56,387 bases of DNA from Natronobacillus azotifigens (GCF_026805325.1 NZ_JAPRAT010000027.1:1-56387), one strand, 5' to 3'. Counted from the stretch's first letter, positions 46,451-54,934 are shown. Made by a program: numbers and translations. The notes: generated from the sequence alone by a model not told the origin.

Positions 46451-47740
46451 GTGAATAAGTTAAACATTCGTGTAGCGATAGGAACAATACTCCTTGTTAC
46501 TTTCCTTACTATGCCTTTTCTAAGTACAGTGAAAGAATTTATCTCGATTCCCGATGAGATTACTGTATTCCACAATGGGCAAGATACAATAACAGTATCG
46601 ACATTAGGAGAAAGAGTTGAGATCGCTCCACAACAAAATGAAGAAGTAATTCAAGCCATAAACAGTAACCAATTCCAAACATTAAATAGTGGAGAATCCT
46701 CCATTGTTTATCAATATGCAGGTTTACCAATTAAAAGAGTTAATGTAGATGTATTAGATGATTTCCGGGTAATCCCGGGCGGGCAATCCATTGGAGTCAA
46801 CCTTGAAACTTTAGGAGTTTTGGTGGTAGGACATCATTTAATTGAAGAAGAGTCTGAAAAAACATCACCAGGTGAAGAAGCTGGTATTGAAGTTGGCGAT
46901 ATAATATTAAAGATTGAGCAAGAAGAAATTGAGTCAATGGATCAAATTGCTCCATTAGTAGAAAAAGCAGGAAATGACAATACCCCCCTTGAATTCACGG
47001 TGAAAAGAGGTTCTAATACATTCAAAAAAGAACTAACACCTAGCTTTGATAAAAATGAGCAAGGGTACCGAATCGGATTGTATATTCGTGATTCAGCTGC
47101 AGGGATAGGAACCATGACTTTCTATGAACCAGATTCTAAAAAGTATGGTGCGTTAGGGCATGTTATATCAGATATGAATACAAAAAAGCCAATCGAAATT
47201 GATGAAGGTAGTATTGTTCGGTCTTCTATAACCTCCATTCAAAAAGGAAATAGTGGTACACCAGGTGAAAAGCGAGCTTCTTATACCAATAACCAAGGAA
47301 GGCTTGGGAATATCACGAAGAATAGCCCGTTCGGTGTTTTTGGTGAATTGGAGAATGATCTTAGTAAGAGTGAATGGGATCAGCCCATGCCGATTGCTTT
47401 ACCTGAACAGGTAGAGGAAGGTCCTGCAAAGATTTTAACTGTATTAGAAGACGAAAAAGTTGAGTCATTTGATATTGAAGTAGTCAATAGTGTAGAACAG
47501 AAAAACCCAGCTACAAAAGGGATGGTAATAAAAATCACGGATGAACGTTTATTGGATGTTACTGGTGGTATCGTTCAAGGAATGAGTGGTAGTCCGATTA
47601 TTCAAAATGATAAAGTTATCGGAGCAGTTACACATGTCTTTGTCAATGATCCAACATCTGGATATGGAATTCATATTGAATGGATGTTACAAGAAGCCGG
47701 TATCGATATTTACCAAAAACAACAACAAAATGCAAGCTGA
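46451..47740 (+). CDS. spoIVB: SpoIVB serine peptidase (S55)
   Basis: 429 residues from GTG 46451 behind GAGGAG. N-terminal signal anchor (about 7-27), PDZ domain (about 130-200, [20 protein letters not shown]), S55 protease domain: catalytic His in ALGHVISD, Ser in [13 protein letters not shown]. Secreted from the forespore into the intermembrane space, it triggers SpoIVFB and thereby SigK activation. The pair spoIVB-spo0A is conserved in spore formers. Confidence 0.96.
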   Translation: MNKLNIRVAIGTILLVTFLTMPFLSTVKEFISIPDEITVFHNGQDTITVSTLGERVEIAPQQNEEVIQAINSNQFQTLNSGESSIVYQYAGLPIKRVNVDVLDDFRVIPGGQSIGVNLETLGVLVVGHHLIEEESEKTSPGEEAGIEVGDIILKIEQEEIESMDQIAPLVEKAGNDNTPLEFTVKRGSNTFKKELTPSFDKNEQGYRIGLYIRDSAAGIGTMTFYEPDSKKYGALGHVISDMNTKKPIEIDEGSIVRSSITSIQKGNSGTPGEKRASYTNNQGRLGNITKNSPFGVFGELENDLSKSEWDQPMPIALPEQVEEGPAKILTVLEDEKVESFDIEVVNSVEQKNPATKGMVIKITDERLLDVTGGIVQGMSGSPIIQNDKVIGAVTHVFVNDPTSGYGIHIEWMLQEAGIDIYQKQQQNAS

Positions 47741-47787
47741 AAAAAACCCAAAAATTAGAGCGTGAGCCTAATTTTTGGGTTTTTCAT
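47739..47787 (+). terminator. Intrinsic terminator of spoIVB
   Basis: Stem AAACCCAAAAATTAG / CTAATTTTTGGGTTT with loop AGCGTGAGC, then TTT. Confidence 0.92.
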
Positions 47788-47794
47788 ACTAACG

Positions 47795-47993
47795 CATTAT
47801 CTATAAACTGTGGAGTAACGAATCTAGGTTATAGTGGCCGTTTCACCGAGGTTGTAGCAGTTTTTTGACCTAAACCTAAGCAAGATCGGCTATCTTGACG
47901 AGGTTAGCCCCATTTTTGACCTGAACCTAAGCAAGATCAGCCCATCTTAACGAGGTTAGCCTCATTTTTCAGCCGCCATCCTCGCGTGAACAT
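47795..47993 (-). repeat. 3-copy relative of the 52-bp hairpin array, inverted
   Basis: Read on the minus strand, units start with AACCTCG at 47957, 47905 and 47853, exactly 52 bases apart. Units 1 and 2 have the stem (C)AAGAT / ATCTT(G) like the first unit of the large array; unit 3 ends ACCTAGATTC like the large array's last unit. Left border ATGTTCAC ... GATGGCGGC and right border CCACAGTTTATAGATAATG match those at 5643 and 6602. It sits in the spoIVB-spo0A spacer straight after the spoIVB terminator. Confidence 0.93.
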
Positions 47994-48154
47994 CATTAAA
48001 GTGAAAAAATTAAATTATTTACCACACAGTTTGGGTCTACTCGTAATCATCCTGAAGCAAAGGTTTATGTAATGTTCTATCTGTAATTTAAACCTTTGAA
48101 AAAAGTACTTTTTTTGTTGGGAATTTATGTTACAATATATAGATATAAAGATTA

Positions 48155-48281
48155 TTCGACAAGTTGATTATTCTGTGTCGCTTAAAATCGAAAATGAGCG
48201 AAATTCAAAGAAAATCAAAGGAATATTGAGTAAATTTAATTTTTTTTAAATAAAAGAAGGTTTATAAAAACTTGTGTCGAA
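48155..48281 (+). promoter_or_regulatory. Spo0A control region with two perfect 0A boxes
   Basis: TTCGACA at 48155-48161 and TGTCGAA at 48275-48281 are perfect 7-base 0A boxes in opposite orientation, flanking AAAGGAATA (48217-48225), a good SigH -35 match whose -10 is imperfect. Autoregulation of spo0A through such boxes and a SigH promoter is established in B. subtilis. Confidence 0.6.
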
Positions 48282-48327
48282 TTTAGATAAAGCAGAGATG
48301 AGAGTTAAACTTAAGGAGGAAGAATTA

Positions 48328-49110
48328 GTGGAGAAAATTAAAGTTTGTTTAGTAGATGACAATCAAGAACTAATTTATTTAATGGAGGAGTACTTCGAGT
48401 CTCAAAAGGATATAGAAGTTGTTGGTACGGCATTCAATGGAAAAGAATGTTTAACTTTATTAGAAGATAAAGAACCAGACGTTCTTATACTGGATATTAT
48501 TATGCCTCACATGGATGGATTAGCAGTATTAGGAAACATAAAGAATCTTGATTTGAAAAAGAGACCCAACGTCATTATGTTAACGGCGTTTGGTCAAGAG
48601 GAAGTAACAAAAAAGGCTGTTGATCTCGGTGCTTCGTATTTTATATTAAAACCATTTGATCTAGATAATTTAGCAGATCAGGTTAGACAAGTACATGGAA
48701 TACCAGTTCAAGACAAAAAAATTCCACAAAGAGACAGATCTAACAAACAGGATAAATTCGATTTAGAAGCAAGTATTACCAATATCATTCATGAAATTGG
48801 TGTACCGGCTCACATTAAAGGTTATATGTATTTAAGAGAAGCAATCACAATGGTGTACAATGATATTGAATTGTTAGGATCTATCACTAAAGTTCTTTAT
48901 CCAGATATTGCAAAGAAATTTAATACTACTGCTTCTAGAGTTGAGCGAGCAATCCGACATGCGATTGAAGTAGCATGGAGTAGAGGAAATATCGATTCTA
49001 TCTCAACACTATTCGGCTATACTGTAAATGTTTCAAAAGCGAAGCCAACGAATAGTGAATTCATCGCAATGGTTGCTGATCATTTACGATTAGAACATCG
49101 CGCTTCATAA
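48328..49110 (+). CDS. spo0A: Sporulation master response regulator Spo0A
   Basis: 260 residues from GTG 48328, behind AAGGAGGAAG; the open frame extends 18 codons upstream but lacks support, and B. subtilis Spo0A also starts at GTG. Receiver domain (about 1-125): acidic pair DD in CLVDDNQEL, phosphorylated Asp in [13 protein letters not shown], Thr/Lys switch in MLTAFGQ and ILKPFD. Effector domain (about 150-260) with the recognition helix in [22 protein letters not shown]. Controls entry into sporulation. A mobile element begins directly after it. Confidence 0.97.
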   Translation: MEKIKVCLVDDNQELIYLMEEYFESQKDIEVVGTAFNGKECLTLLEDKEPDVLILDIIMPHMDGLAVLGNIKNLDLKKRPNVIMLTAFGQEEVTKKAVDLGASYFILKPFDLDNLADQVRQVHGIPVQDKKIPQRDRSNKQDKFDLEASITNIIHEIGVPAHIKGYMYLREAITMVYNDIELLGSITKVLYPDIAKKFNTTASRVERAIRHAIEVAWSRGNIDSISTLFGYTVNVSKAKPTNSEFIAMVADHLRLEHRAS

Positions 49111-49272
49111 CAATTGATGTATCAAGGGTTACAAAGGTTTATGAAAATTTTATAGGTGACACAGTTGACCAACGAACATAGGATTGTACCAACTAACTAC
49201 TTATGGGAACTGTACGAATTAACCTCTTATTTATTTGTGTTATTACAACACTTGAATAGGAGGTTTTTTGCG

Positions 49273-50256
49273 TTGAATGACATCGAGTTTCATTTGGACA
49301 ACTTCATGTTGCATTGCGATTCAAAAAATTTAAGTAGAAAAACATTAAATTCATACGAGCAAACGTTGAGATTATTTCAATTTTATTTGGAAAACGAACA
49401 AAAAATTACAAAGGTAAAAGATATTAAAAGTGGTCATATCCGGCAATACGTCAAATATTTACGAGAAAGAGGCAAGTATACCGTTGTTAGTAATGGTTCA
49501 TCTAAAATTAATCACCCAGACAGGAAAACAGATTTAGGCAGTGATATATCTGATACAACGATTGCTAATTATCTAAGGAATATTAAGGTTTTTATAAACT
49601 TTTTGTATAAAGAAAGAGAATTAGTTAGTAATCCAGTTGAAAATATCCAGAATATTAAACCGCAACGTAAACAAAAGTCATTGTTGAAGCCTGAAGAGTT
49701 AAAACAATTACTTAGCTCAATGGATATTACAAGGTTCCATGAAAGGAGATTGTGGACTCAGGTGAGGCTATGTTTAGATACAGGTATTAGGGCAACAGAA
49801 AGCTGTGAAATACTCCCTAATGACTTAGATTTGAAGTACAACTCACTGCTTATCCGTAATCCTAAAAATCATAAGGAAAGATTTGTTTATTTCTCAAGCA
49901 AAATGAGCGTTGACTTAAAAAGGTGGTTACATTATAGGGATCGTTTTTCTGATTCGGTTTATCTGTTCCCAACAACAAGGGGAACAAAACAAGATGTAAG
50001 AAACTTTGAGAGGTCATTAAAAAAGGCAGGAGAAAAGGTTGGGGGAAATGTACATCCACATCAACTAAGAAACACATTTGCAAAGTATTACCTCACAGGT
50101 GTAAATGGTAGCGGTCAAGGTGATTTTGCAACACTGAGTAGAATACTTGGACACTCCAGCTCAGAAGTTACGGCACGGGCTTATCTAGATTTTACAAACG
50201 ATGAAATTAGAAAGAATTATCAAAGACATTCACCATTAAACAATTTAGGACTATAA
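49273..50256 (+). CDS. Tyrosine-type site-specific recombinase (integrase)
   Basis: 327 residues from TTG 49273, placed nine bases behind AGGAGG; the open frame reaches back to 49156 but those 39 codons overlap the binding site and read unlike an integrase. N-terminal SAM-like core-binding domain (about 5-105) and catalytic domain (about 135-320). Catalytic residues: Arg in LDTGIRATE, His-x-x-Arg in HPHQLRNTF, His in ILGHSS, Tyr in ARAYLDF. It marks the left end of a mobile element located 160 bases behind spo0A. No terminal repeat could be located because the other end is outside or degraded. Confidence 0.9.
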   Translation: MNDIEFHLDNFMLHCDSKNLSRKTLNSYEQTLRLFQFYLENEQKITKVKDIKSGHIRQYVKYLRERGKYTVVSNGSSKINHPDRKTDLGSDISDTTIANYLRNIKVFINFLYKERELVSNPVENIQNIKPQRKQKSLLKPEELKQLLSSMDITRFHERRLWTQVRLCLDTGIRATESCEILPNDLDLKYNSLLIRNPKNHKERFVYFSSKMSVDLKRWLHYRDRFSDSVYLFPTTRGTKQDVRNFERSLKKAGEKVGGNVHPHQLRNTFAKYYLTGVNGSGQGDFATLSRILGHSSSEVTARAYLDFTNDEIRKNYQRHSPLNNLGL

Positions 50257-50261
50257 AAAAA

Positions 50262-50290
50262 AATAGACCGTTCACAAAGGAACAGTTATA
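50262..50290. repeat. Small hairpin after the integrase
   Basis: AC(C)GTTC / GAAC(A)GT with loop ACAAAG and one internal mismatch. It may be the integrase terminator, but no T run follows on the plus strand. Confidence 0.35.
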
Positions 50291-50291
50291 C

Positions 50292-50355
50292 TCGATTAAT
50301 CTCTATTGGCGTAGAGATAAAATAATATTAAACCATCTAATGTTATTTTAATCGA
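50292..50355. repeat. Perfect three-way-junction inverted repeat
   Basis: Three stems close on each other almost without unpaired bases: outer TCGATT (50292-50297) / AATCGA (50350-50355); arm 1 ATCTCTA (50299-50305) / TAGAGAT (50312-50318), loop TTGGCG; arm 2 50319-50330 / 50338-50349, 12 pairs with a single G-T, loop AACCATC. Only A50298 is unpaired at the junction. It lies 79 bases before the broken HTH gene. Candidate origin, regulatory RNA or protein-binding cruciform. Confidence 0.75.
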
Positions 50356-50433
50356 AAAAAAGCGTTATTGCAAACGTTTATTTAAGTATGTCTAATTTCC
50401 TCCATTGAACGGTAACAAGAGGAGGAATAAATA

Positions 50434-51231
50434 ATGTCAAAGAAAGCCGCAATCACCATCATTGCATTCACAGATACTTATCAAAACTTATCTTCATTCA
50501 CAAACATTGATGATCTAAACGACACAGTGAGACATTACAAAGAAAATTTTTACAAATGAACTAAATAACAACGCTATACGTGTATTAGACACCTTACATA
50601 GATACTCAGCAAAGTATCAGGGTGTTTCTTTCCGCACAAAAAATAACCTTGCTATCGAACTTAAAATTAGTCGTAGGACGGTTATTAGAGCATGTCAAAA
50701 GTTAGAATCATTAGGGATTATAAGGCAGCATGACATGAAACGTAAATCTGATATGAAACAGACTTCAAATGCTATTGTAATTCAACCTATACAACAAAAT
50801 GTCACACAAGAAACAAAAAAATAGATCAAAAATGTCACACCAAAAAGACAACTTCAACTTCTTTAAAACAAATAATTAATAATAACGTAAAAGGGGACAA
50901 CGTAACTTTTGATCACACATTTGTATCCAGTAATATTCCAAGTGAATTTATTGAAGCTGTGAGTCCGTTTTACAACGCACCTGAGAGCATTTATGAGTTA
51001 TGGCACAGATTATCCTTAGCGGCATCCAAAGCAGGCTCACAAACAACGTTAGACCAGAATCTAAACGAGTACATTAAAGTGTTTAAGGAATCCATTCATA
51101 AACTAAAACAGGGTAAGATACGTAAGTCAATTTTCGGATATTTATACTCAGCTTGGCATGTGACAGCTAAACATTTAACCATGAAATCTAATGCAACAAC
51201 TGGACTATATTATGATTGGTTGTTGGAATAA
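50434..51231 (+). pseudogene. HTH replication-type protein with two frameshifts
   Basis: ATG 50434 follows GAGGAGGAA. Frame 1 (41 codons, MSKKAAITIIAFTDTYQNL...) stops after ENFYK. Removing one T from the T5 run at 50547-50551 joins it to a second frame (NELNNNAIRVLDTLHRYSAK ... LAIELKISRRTVIRACQKLESLGII, a winged HTH). That frame stops after the A7 run at 50815-50821; adding one A joins it to the third (IDQKCHTKK ... through ELWHRLSLAASKAG ... to the TAA at 51231). The repaired protein is about 265 residues, with a HTH at about 75-105, of a type common in Bacillus integrative elements and plasmids. Probably a regulator or replication initiator, now broken unless the indels are sequencing errors. 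Confidence 0.8.
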
Positions 51232-51446
51232 ACAAATACATCTGTGATATCAAATGTCCTAGTCGTGTCCAGAGTATTTAAAGTGGTAACTATTTTTTCA
51301 AGCGTCTCAAAGTTAATGGATCTAGCCTTATTTAATGCTATATCACTAATTGTATTAGGTCGTACCTTTGATTCAACAGCTAATTTATTTTTAGTTATTC
51401 CAATATCATCAAGTGTTTTTCCTAACGTACATTCAATTTTTGGCAT
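51210..51446 (-). CDS. Small XRE/Cro-CI type repressor
   Basis: 78 residues: HTH_26-like DNA-binding domain (about 8-62, GKTLDDIGITKNKLAVESKVRPNTISDIALNKARSINFETLEKIVTTL). ATG preceded by AGGAGG at ideal spacing. Transcribed divergently from the small genes to its right, the classical position of a mobile-element maintenance repressor. Its 3' end overlaps the end of the broken HTH gene by 22 bases on the opposite strand. Confidence 0.85.
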   Translation of the reverse strand: MPKIECTLGKTLDDIGITKNKLAVESKVRPNTISDIALNKARSINFETLEKIVTTLNTLDTTRTFDITDVFVYSNNQS

Positions 51447-51478
51447 AATATCAACCTCCTAATAACATTATACAATAA

Positions 51479-51532
51479 AGTTTAACTATTAACGATATAT
51501 CTATTGACGTTTAACTCAAAAAGTTATATTAT
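51479..51532. promoter_or_regulatory. Divergent control region with promoter and repeated heptamer
   Basis: Plus-strand SigA promoter TTGACG (51504-51509), 17-base spacer, TATTAT (51527-51532). The heptamer GTTTAAC occurs at 51480-51486 and 51509-51515, the second overlapping the -35; a minus-strand TATAAT lies at about 51467-51472. The heptamers are candidate operators for the adjacent XRE repressor. Confidence 0.6.
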
Positions 51533-51585
51533 TGGTATATCGAATTAAGTAAAACTATTTAAGTTATACAAAGGAGATGTAATTA

Positions 51586-51705
51586 ATGCCTAAATCAAAA
51601 ACAGATTGGTTTTTTAAAAGGGGAGGAAATGAAAATGGACAGATGGAATATTCGATATATCGACGAAAATGGAGAGTGCCAATCGTGGGTGTTTACGGAC
51701 ATTAA
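51586..51705 (+). CDS. Very small ORF behind the divergent promoter
   Basis: 39 codons (MPKSKTDWFFKRGGN...), with AAAGGAG at 51571-51577. It overlaps the next gene out of frame, so it may be a leader peptide or chance. Nothing recognisable. Confidence 0.3.
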   Translation: MPKSKTDWFFKRGGNENGQMEYSIYRRKWRVPIVGVYGH

Positions 51706-51815
51706 CCAATTGAGCAAGTATGATCAATCATTAAAAAAAAGATAACATCAAGTATGCTACGGACTATTACGAGGGCGCGCAGTTGATTAAAGGAAGCAGG
51801 ACAAAAATAAAATAA
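51635..51815 (+). pseudogene. Small gene with a frameshift in an A8 run
   Basis: ATG 51635 follows GGGGAGG. The frame MDRWNIRYIDENGECQSWVF... stops after 36 codons; removing one A from the run 51733-51740 continues it into KKDNIKYATDYYEGAQLIKGSRTKIK, about 59 residues. The continuous sense of the repaired sequence supports a former intact gene of unknown function. Confidence 0.6.
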
Positions 51816-51912
51816 TTAGTAGTATCAATTTTACACAAAATATTGTAATATTATACTAATTACCTCACGTACAGTCACCCCAGACAAATAAATCTAAAAG
51901 GGGAAATGAAAA

Positions 51913-52347
51913 ATGAACACACTAACTATCCGGCAAAAAAGCAGCAACTTTAAACTAATGGGAGGTAAGTTCCAGGAACATTTTGATTTTTTTAATGCAT
52001 GCGTAAAAAATGAGGAAGATTTAAAAGGATTTTATCAAACTTTTAATGGAAACTGTGTAAAATCAATCATGGCTTATCGCATGGATAAGCTAAATGAAGC
52101 TAATTTATCGTTGGGTGAGTTTTTGAATGTTTGCAAAAAGGATATTGCAAAGGGATTAGAGTTACTATTTTTGGAGGCTATGCCTAGCGATAAGGTTGAT
52201 CGATTTGAAAAGAGTGGTATTAGTTTAAAAGACTTGTACGCAAAATCTATGCAAGCTAAAGGTACCAATTTGACGGCTCTAATTAATAATTTTGATATGG
52301 TTGGTTACAAGTGGGATGGAGATGATACATTTCTTTTAAATATTTGA
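51913..52347 (+). CDS. Hypothetical mobile-element protein
   Basis: 144 residues, not recognised, soluble, mixed charge, no membrane segment. AAAAGGGGAAAT precedes the ATG. AT-rich like its neighbours. Possible phage- or element-borne accessory protein; no motif seen. Confidence 0.7.
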   Translation: MNTLTIRQKSSNFKLMGGKFQEHFDFFNACVKNEEDLKGFYQTFNGNCVKSIMAYRMDKLNEANLSLGEFLNVCKKDIAKGLELLFLEAMPSDKVDRFEKSGISLKDLYAKSMQAKGTNLTALINNFDMVGYKWDGDDTFLLNI

Positions 52348-52424
52348 TATTTTCGGTAAACAAATGGCGATTTTGCGATTAAAAATACTATATATAGAAG
52401 GTTGTAAAAAAGGAGAATGATAGA

Positions 52425-52634
52425 ATGGAAGACAAATTAGTAAAAGTGATCATTGAGAAAGAAGTAGCACAACTTAAAGAGGAGAATACTTATAGTTTTT
52501 TTAGCGATTTCATTTACCAAAATAAGTTGGAAGAAAAATTTATTAGATTTTTGCGAAAAGAACAGAAAAAATATGCGGATAACAGTGTGGCTGATCGAGA
52601 GGATTACGATCACATCGCTATGGATTTTGAGTAG
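52425..52634 (+). CDS. Small hypothetical protein, helical and charged
   Basis: 69 residues, high in Glu, Lys and Asp (MEDKLVKVIIEKEVAQLKEEN...). AAAGGAG at ideal spacing. No family recognised. Confidence 0.6.
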   Translation: MEDKLVKVIIEKEVAQLKEENTYSFFSDFIYQNKLEEKFIRFLRKEQKKYADNSVADREDYDHIAMDFE

Positions 52635-52888
52635 ATAAGCTCTTTTTTTTATCACACCGTTAACTAAAAATCTTTATATTTATCCTATAATATCAAACTA
52701 TGACTCTATAATGGTTATTATATAGATATTCAGCCTGTATGTCAATGAAAATTTATAAAAAAATATAATTATTTACTATATGTTTTTGGGGCGAAAGTAA
52801 AGATAATGATACAGAAAGGGGGTGGTGACGTTGGTGTTTTAAGTGTTTAATACGGTTGCATATCAAAATTTTAGGAGGAAAAATAAAA

Positions 52889-53350
52889 ATGTTTAATGAA
52901 AATAAAGATTTCCCTCGGATTGGTAAATCAGTACAACTATTTGAAAAATATTTTGGAGAACAATTAAACAGGTCTGAGAACCTAGTGGAATTCGCTCAAG
53001 ACATCTATGATAACGGTGAATATGTTAAAGTCTTAAAGGTGAATGAAAAGGCGAATAATATTGCTTGGACAATTGAAAGTAAAAGTCATGTTGCTGTTTT
53101 GGCGGCGGACAAATTTTTACCTGATGATACTAAACTAGTAAAAGAACAAATTGCTGTGAAAAATATATTTATAGATGCTGAATTTCCTGTAGATATTTAT
53201 GAGTATTATTCTGAGAGTCTATTAGATAGTGATGCCTATATTGAAAGTGATCAATCTGATAAGGGGTACATTACTGTTTACATATCGGAAATTAATAATG
53301 TAAATTGCAGACTCGTAGTCGGATTAGGTAGAGAAGACCAAGTTAATTAA
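52889..53350 (+). CDS. Hypothetical acidic mobile-element protein
   Basis: 153 residues from ATG 52889, behind AGGAGG; the open frame extends 11 codons upstream across that site. Acidic, soluble, not recognised. Its Tyr- and Asp-rich C-terminal half (YEYYSESLLDSDAYIESDQSD) might contact nucleic-acid-binding partners, but that is speculation. The 250-base stretch before it (52635-52888) holds no supportable gene. Confidence 0.65.
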   Translation: MFNENKDFPRIGKSVQLFEKYFGEQLNRSENLVEFAQDIYDNGEYVKVLKVNEKANNIAWTIESKSHVAVLAADKFLPDDTKLVKEQIAVKNIFIDAEFPVDIYEYYSESLLDSDAYIESDQSDKGYITVYISEINNVNCRLVVGLGREDQVN

Positions 53351-53415
53351 ATAAATTTTTTTATGGTGTGCCTCAATCGGGGCATGCCAAACATAAATTG
53401 ATAAGGAGAGGTTAA

Positions 53416-53646
53416 ATGGAAAAGTATAGCTTGAAACATTTACATCGAAGGTTTAAAAATGATATCTCATTACGAATAGGTTTAGTGTTGAGTTTTTTGG
53501 TAAGTGGGGTGTTGTTGCTTTTTGATCTGCAATATCTAGGTAATTCACATGTAAGTTATTCAATAGCATCCTTATTATTTATTGTTTCAATTTCGATAAT
53601 CTTTAAAGAATTGAGTAAGTGTAAAACAAAGAAGGGGATAAATTGA
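53416..53646 (+). CDS. Small two-helix membrane protein
   Basis: 76 residues with two membrane helices (about 21-38 and 47-64) and basic ends. AAGGAGAGG before the ATG. The stop overlaps the next start by four bases, so it is coupled to the helicase-like gene. Function unknown. Confidence 0.65.
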   Translation: MEKYSLKHLHRRFKNDISLRIGLVLSFLVSGVLLLFDLQYLGNSHVSYSIASLLFIVSISIIFKELSKCKTKKGIN

Positions 53647-54098
53647 GGGTAAGCGATCTCATAACAAATGAGGAAATCAAAAAATGGAAAATTGGCGATA
53701 CAGTCACTATTAAAGCTGGAACTGGTTCAGGTAAGAGTCATTTTATTAAAAACAAACTATTCTTACACGCAAAAAAGAACAATGAGAAGATTTTAATGCT
53801 ATTACATAGAAAAAATACAGTGGATCAGTTTAAAAACGAAATTAGAAAACAAAACAAATCCCAAACAATTACGATTATTACATATCAATATTTGGAAAGT
53901 GCTGTAAAAAACAAGTATGCAGAACTAGATGACCTAATGAATAAACACACATATCTAATATGCGACGAATACCATTACTGGTTAAGTGATAGTTTGATTA
54001 ATCGGTATACAGAATTATCTTTAAACCACCTAATTAAGCAACAAAATAAGATCAAAATTTTTATGAGTGGCACGAGCAATCTTTTTGTCCTTAATTAA
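53643..54098 (+). pseudogene. N-terminal half of a DEAD/DEAH-type helicase
   Basis: 151 residues from TTG 53643. Walker A GTGSGKSHFI, helicase motif Ia LLHRKNT, DEYHYW as motif II, FMSGTS as motif III. All expected C-terminal helicase motifs (IV-VI) are missing and the bases after the stop do not continue in any frame, so the second RecA domain is lost. Helicases of this kind belong to phages and integrative elements. Shown as a remnant, though a stand-alone P-loop protein is possible. Confidence 0.75.
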
Positions 54099-54157
54099 AT
54101 AAAATGATGTCATAAAAATTAAATAATAAATTGTTAGAAGAATGGAGGGGAAGGATG

Positions 54158-54313
54158 ATGCTATTTAACAAACAGCAGATATTAAGCCTGTACGCTGAGA
54201 AGAAAGGTAAAGGAATAACGAATAAACAACTAGCTCAAGCGGTTGATCTGAATCCAGCTACTATTAGTAGATGGTTTAACTTTAAGATGAATTTATCTGA
54301 TCAAAAGGAATGA
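54158..54313 (+). pseudogene. N-terminal HTH part of a split HTH/GIY-YIG protein
   Basis: 51 codons from ATG 54158 (GGAGGGG before it). HTH segment NKQLAQAVDLNPATISRWF. The TGA at 54311-54313 is in frame with the GIY-YIG ORF that follows, and the 9 codons between (EIRNYIKSK) read as sense, so the two probably were one gene. Confidence 0.65.
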
Positions 54314-54340
54314 GAAATCAGAAATTACATAAAAAGCAAA

Positions 54341-54754
54341 GTGGAGTACAGTGTTTACAGGTTTTTTGATGAAAGTGGTCAAGTTATTTATGTTGGAAAG
54401 ACATCTAAAGGAATTCATAACAGGATTAGAAACCATCTGGGATCGGGTACTTTTGAGCTTTACCACTATCTAAATGTAGAAAAAAATGATTATGTAGAAT
54501 TAAATTCTAGTATAGATGCGACAATTATTGAGCTATATCTTATCAATAAATATAATCCAAAGCTAAATAAACAAGGTACTCATAGTGAAAAATCACATCT
54601 TGATATCGATATTCCTTGTAGTTGGATCGTCTACCCGATTAACGACTATAAAAAAATGTTAAGAAAGCGATTTGGATCTAAAAACAATATAGTTGTTCCT
54701 CATGAAGAAATTGAAAAGTACGAAAGAAGAATTGATGAACTATCAAAGAAATAA
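54341..54754 (+). CDS. GIY-YIG nuclease domain protein
   Basis: 137 residues from GTG 54341; there is no good ribosome binding site before it. GIY-YIG signature: YSVYRFFDESGQVIYVGKTSKG, Arg in IRNHL, catalytic Glu in TIIELYLINKYNPKLNKQ. The C-terminal part (about 90-137) is basic and helical. Such nucleases occur in homing elements and phages. Likely the C-terminal half of a protein interrupted by the TGA at 54311; translation on its own is doubtful. Confidence 0.8.
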   Translation: MEYSVYRFFDESGQVIYVGKTSKGIHNRIRNHLGSGTFELYHYLNVEKNDYVELNSSIDATIIELYLINKYNPKLNKQGTHSEKSHLDIDIPCSWIVYPINDYKKMLRKRFGSKNNIVVPHEEIEKYERRIDELSKK

Positions 54755-54934
54755 TTAATAAAGCGATTAATTTTACTTGAAAACTTATTTGACGTTAGCC
54801 GGTATGCCTAGTCCATGTCGTTTGAGTATGTGTGAGCGTCGTTAAATAAATCGTGTACATTAAATAATTATTTTTCCTCTTATATGCGCGAGCTTAGGCT
54901 GATAATCATCCGGTTATCAGTCTTTGGGATTTCC
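54755..54934. other. Gene-free spacer in the mobile element
   Basis: No ORF with a ribosome binding site. TTGACG at 54790 is a possible -35, but no fitting -10 was seen. Confidence 0.35.

Noticed and set aside
47680..47868. 62-codon ORF over the spoIVB end
   Set aside because: It crosses the terminator and enters the 52-bp repeat; it is a shadow frame.
48217..48245. Complete SigH promoter of spo0A
   Set aside because: The -35 AAAGGAATA is good, but no GAAT-type -10 follows at 11-14 bases, so only the 0A boxes are claimed as firm.
49156..49272. N-terminal extension of the integrase
   Set aside because: It overlaps the AGGAGG site serving TTG 49273 and does not resemble integrase sequence.
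51244..51462. 72-codon plus-strand ORF
   Set aside because: It is antisense to the XRE repressor, which has the better start and a recognisable domain.
52795..52890. Short toxin-like ORF before 52889
   Set aside because: Strong GGGGG site, but the frame after GTG stops after five codons and the alternative needs a frameshift.
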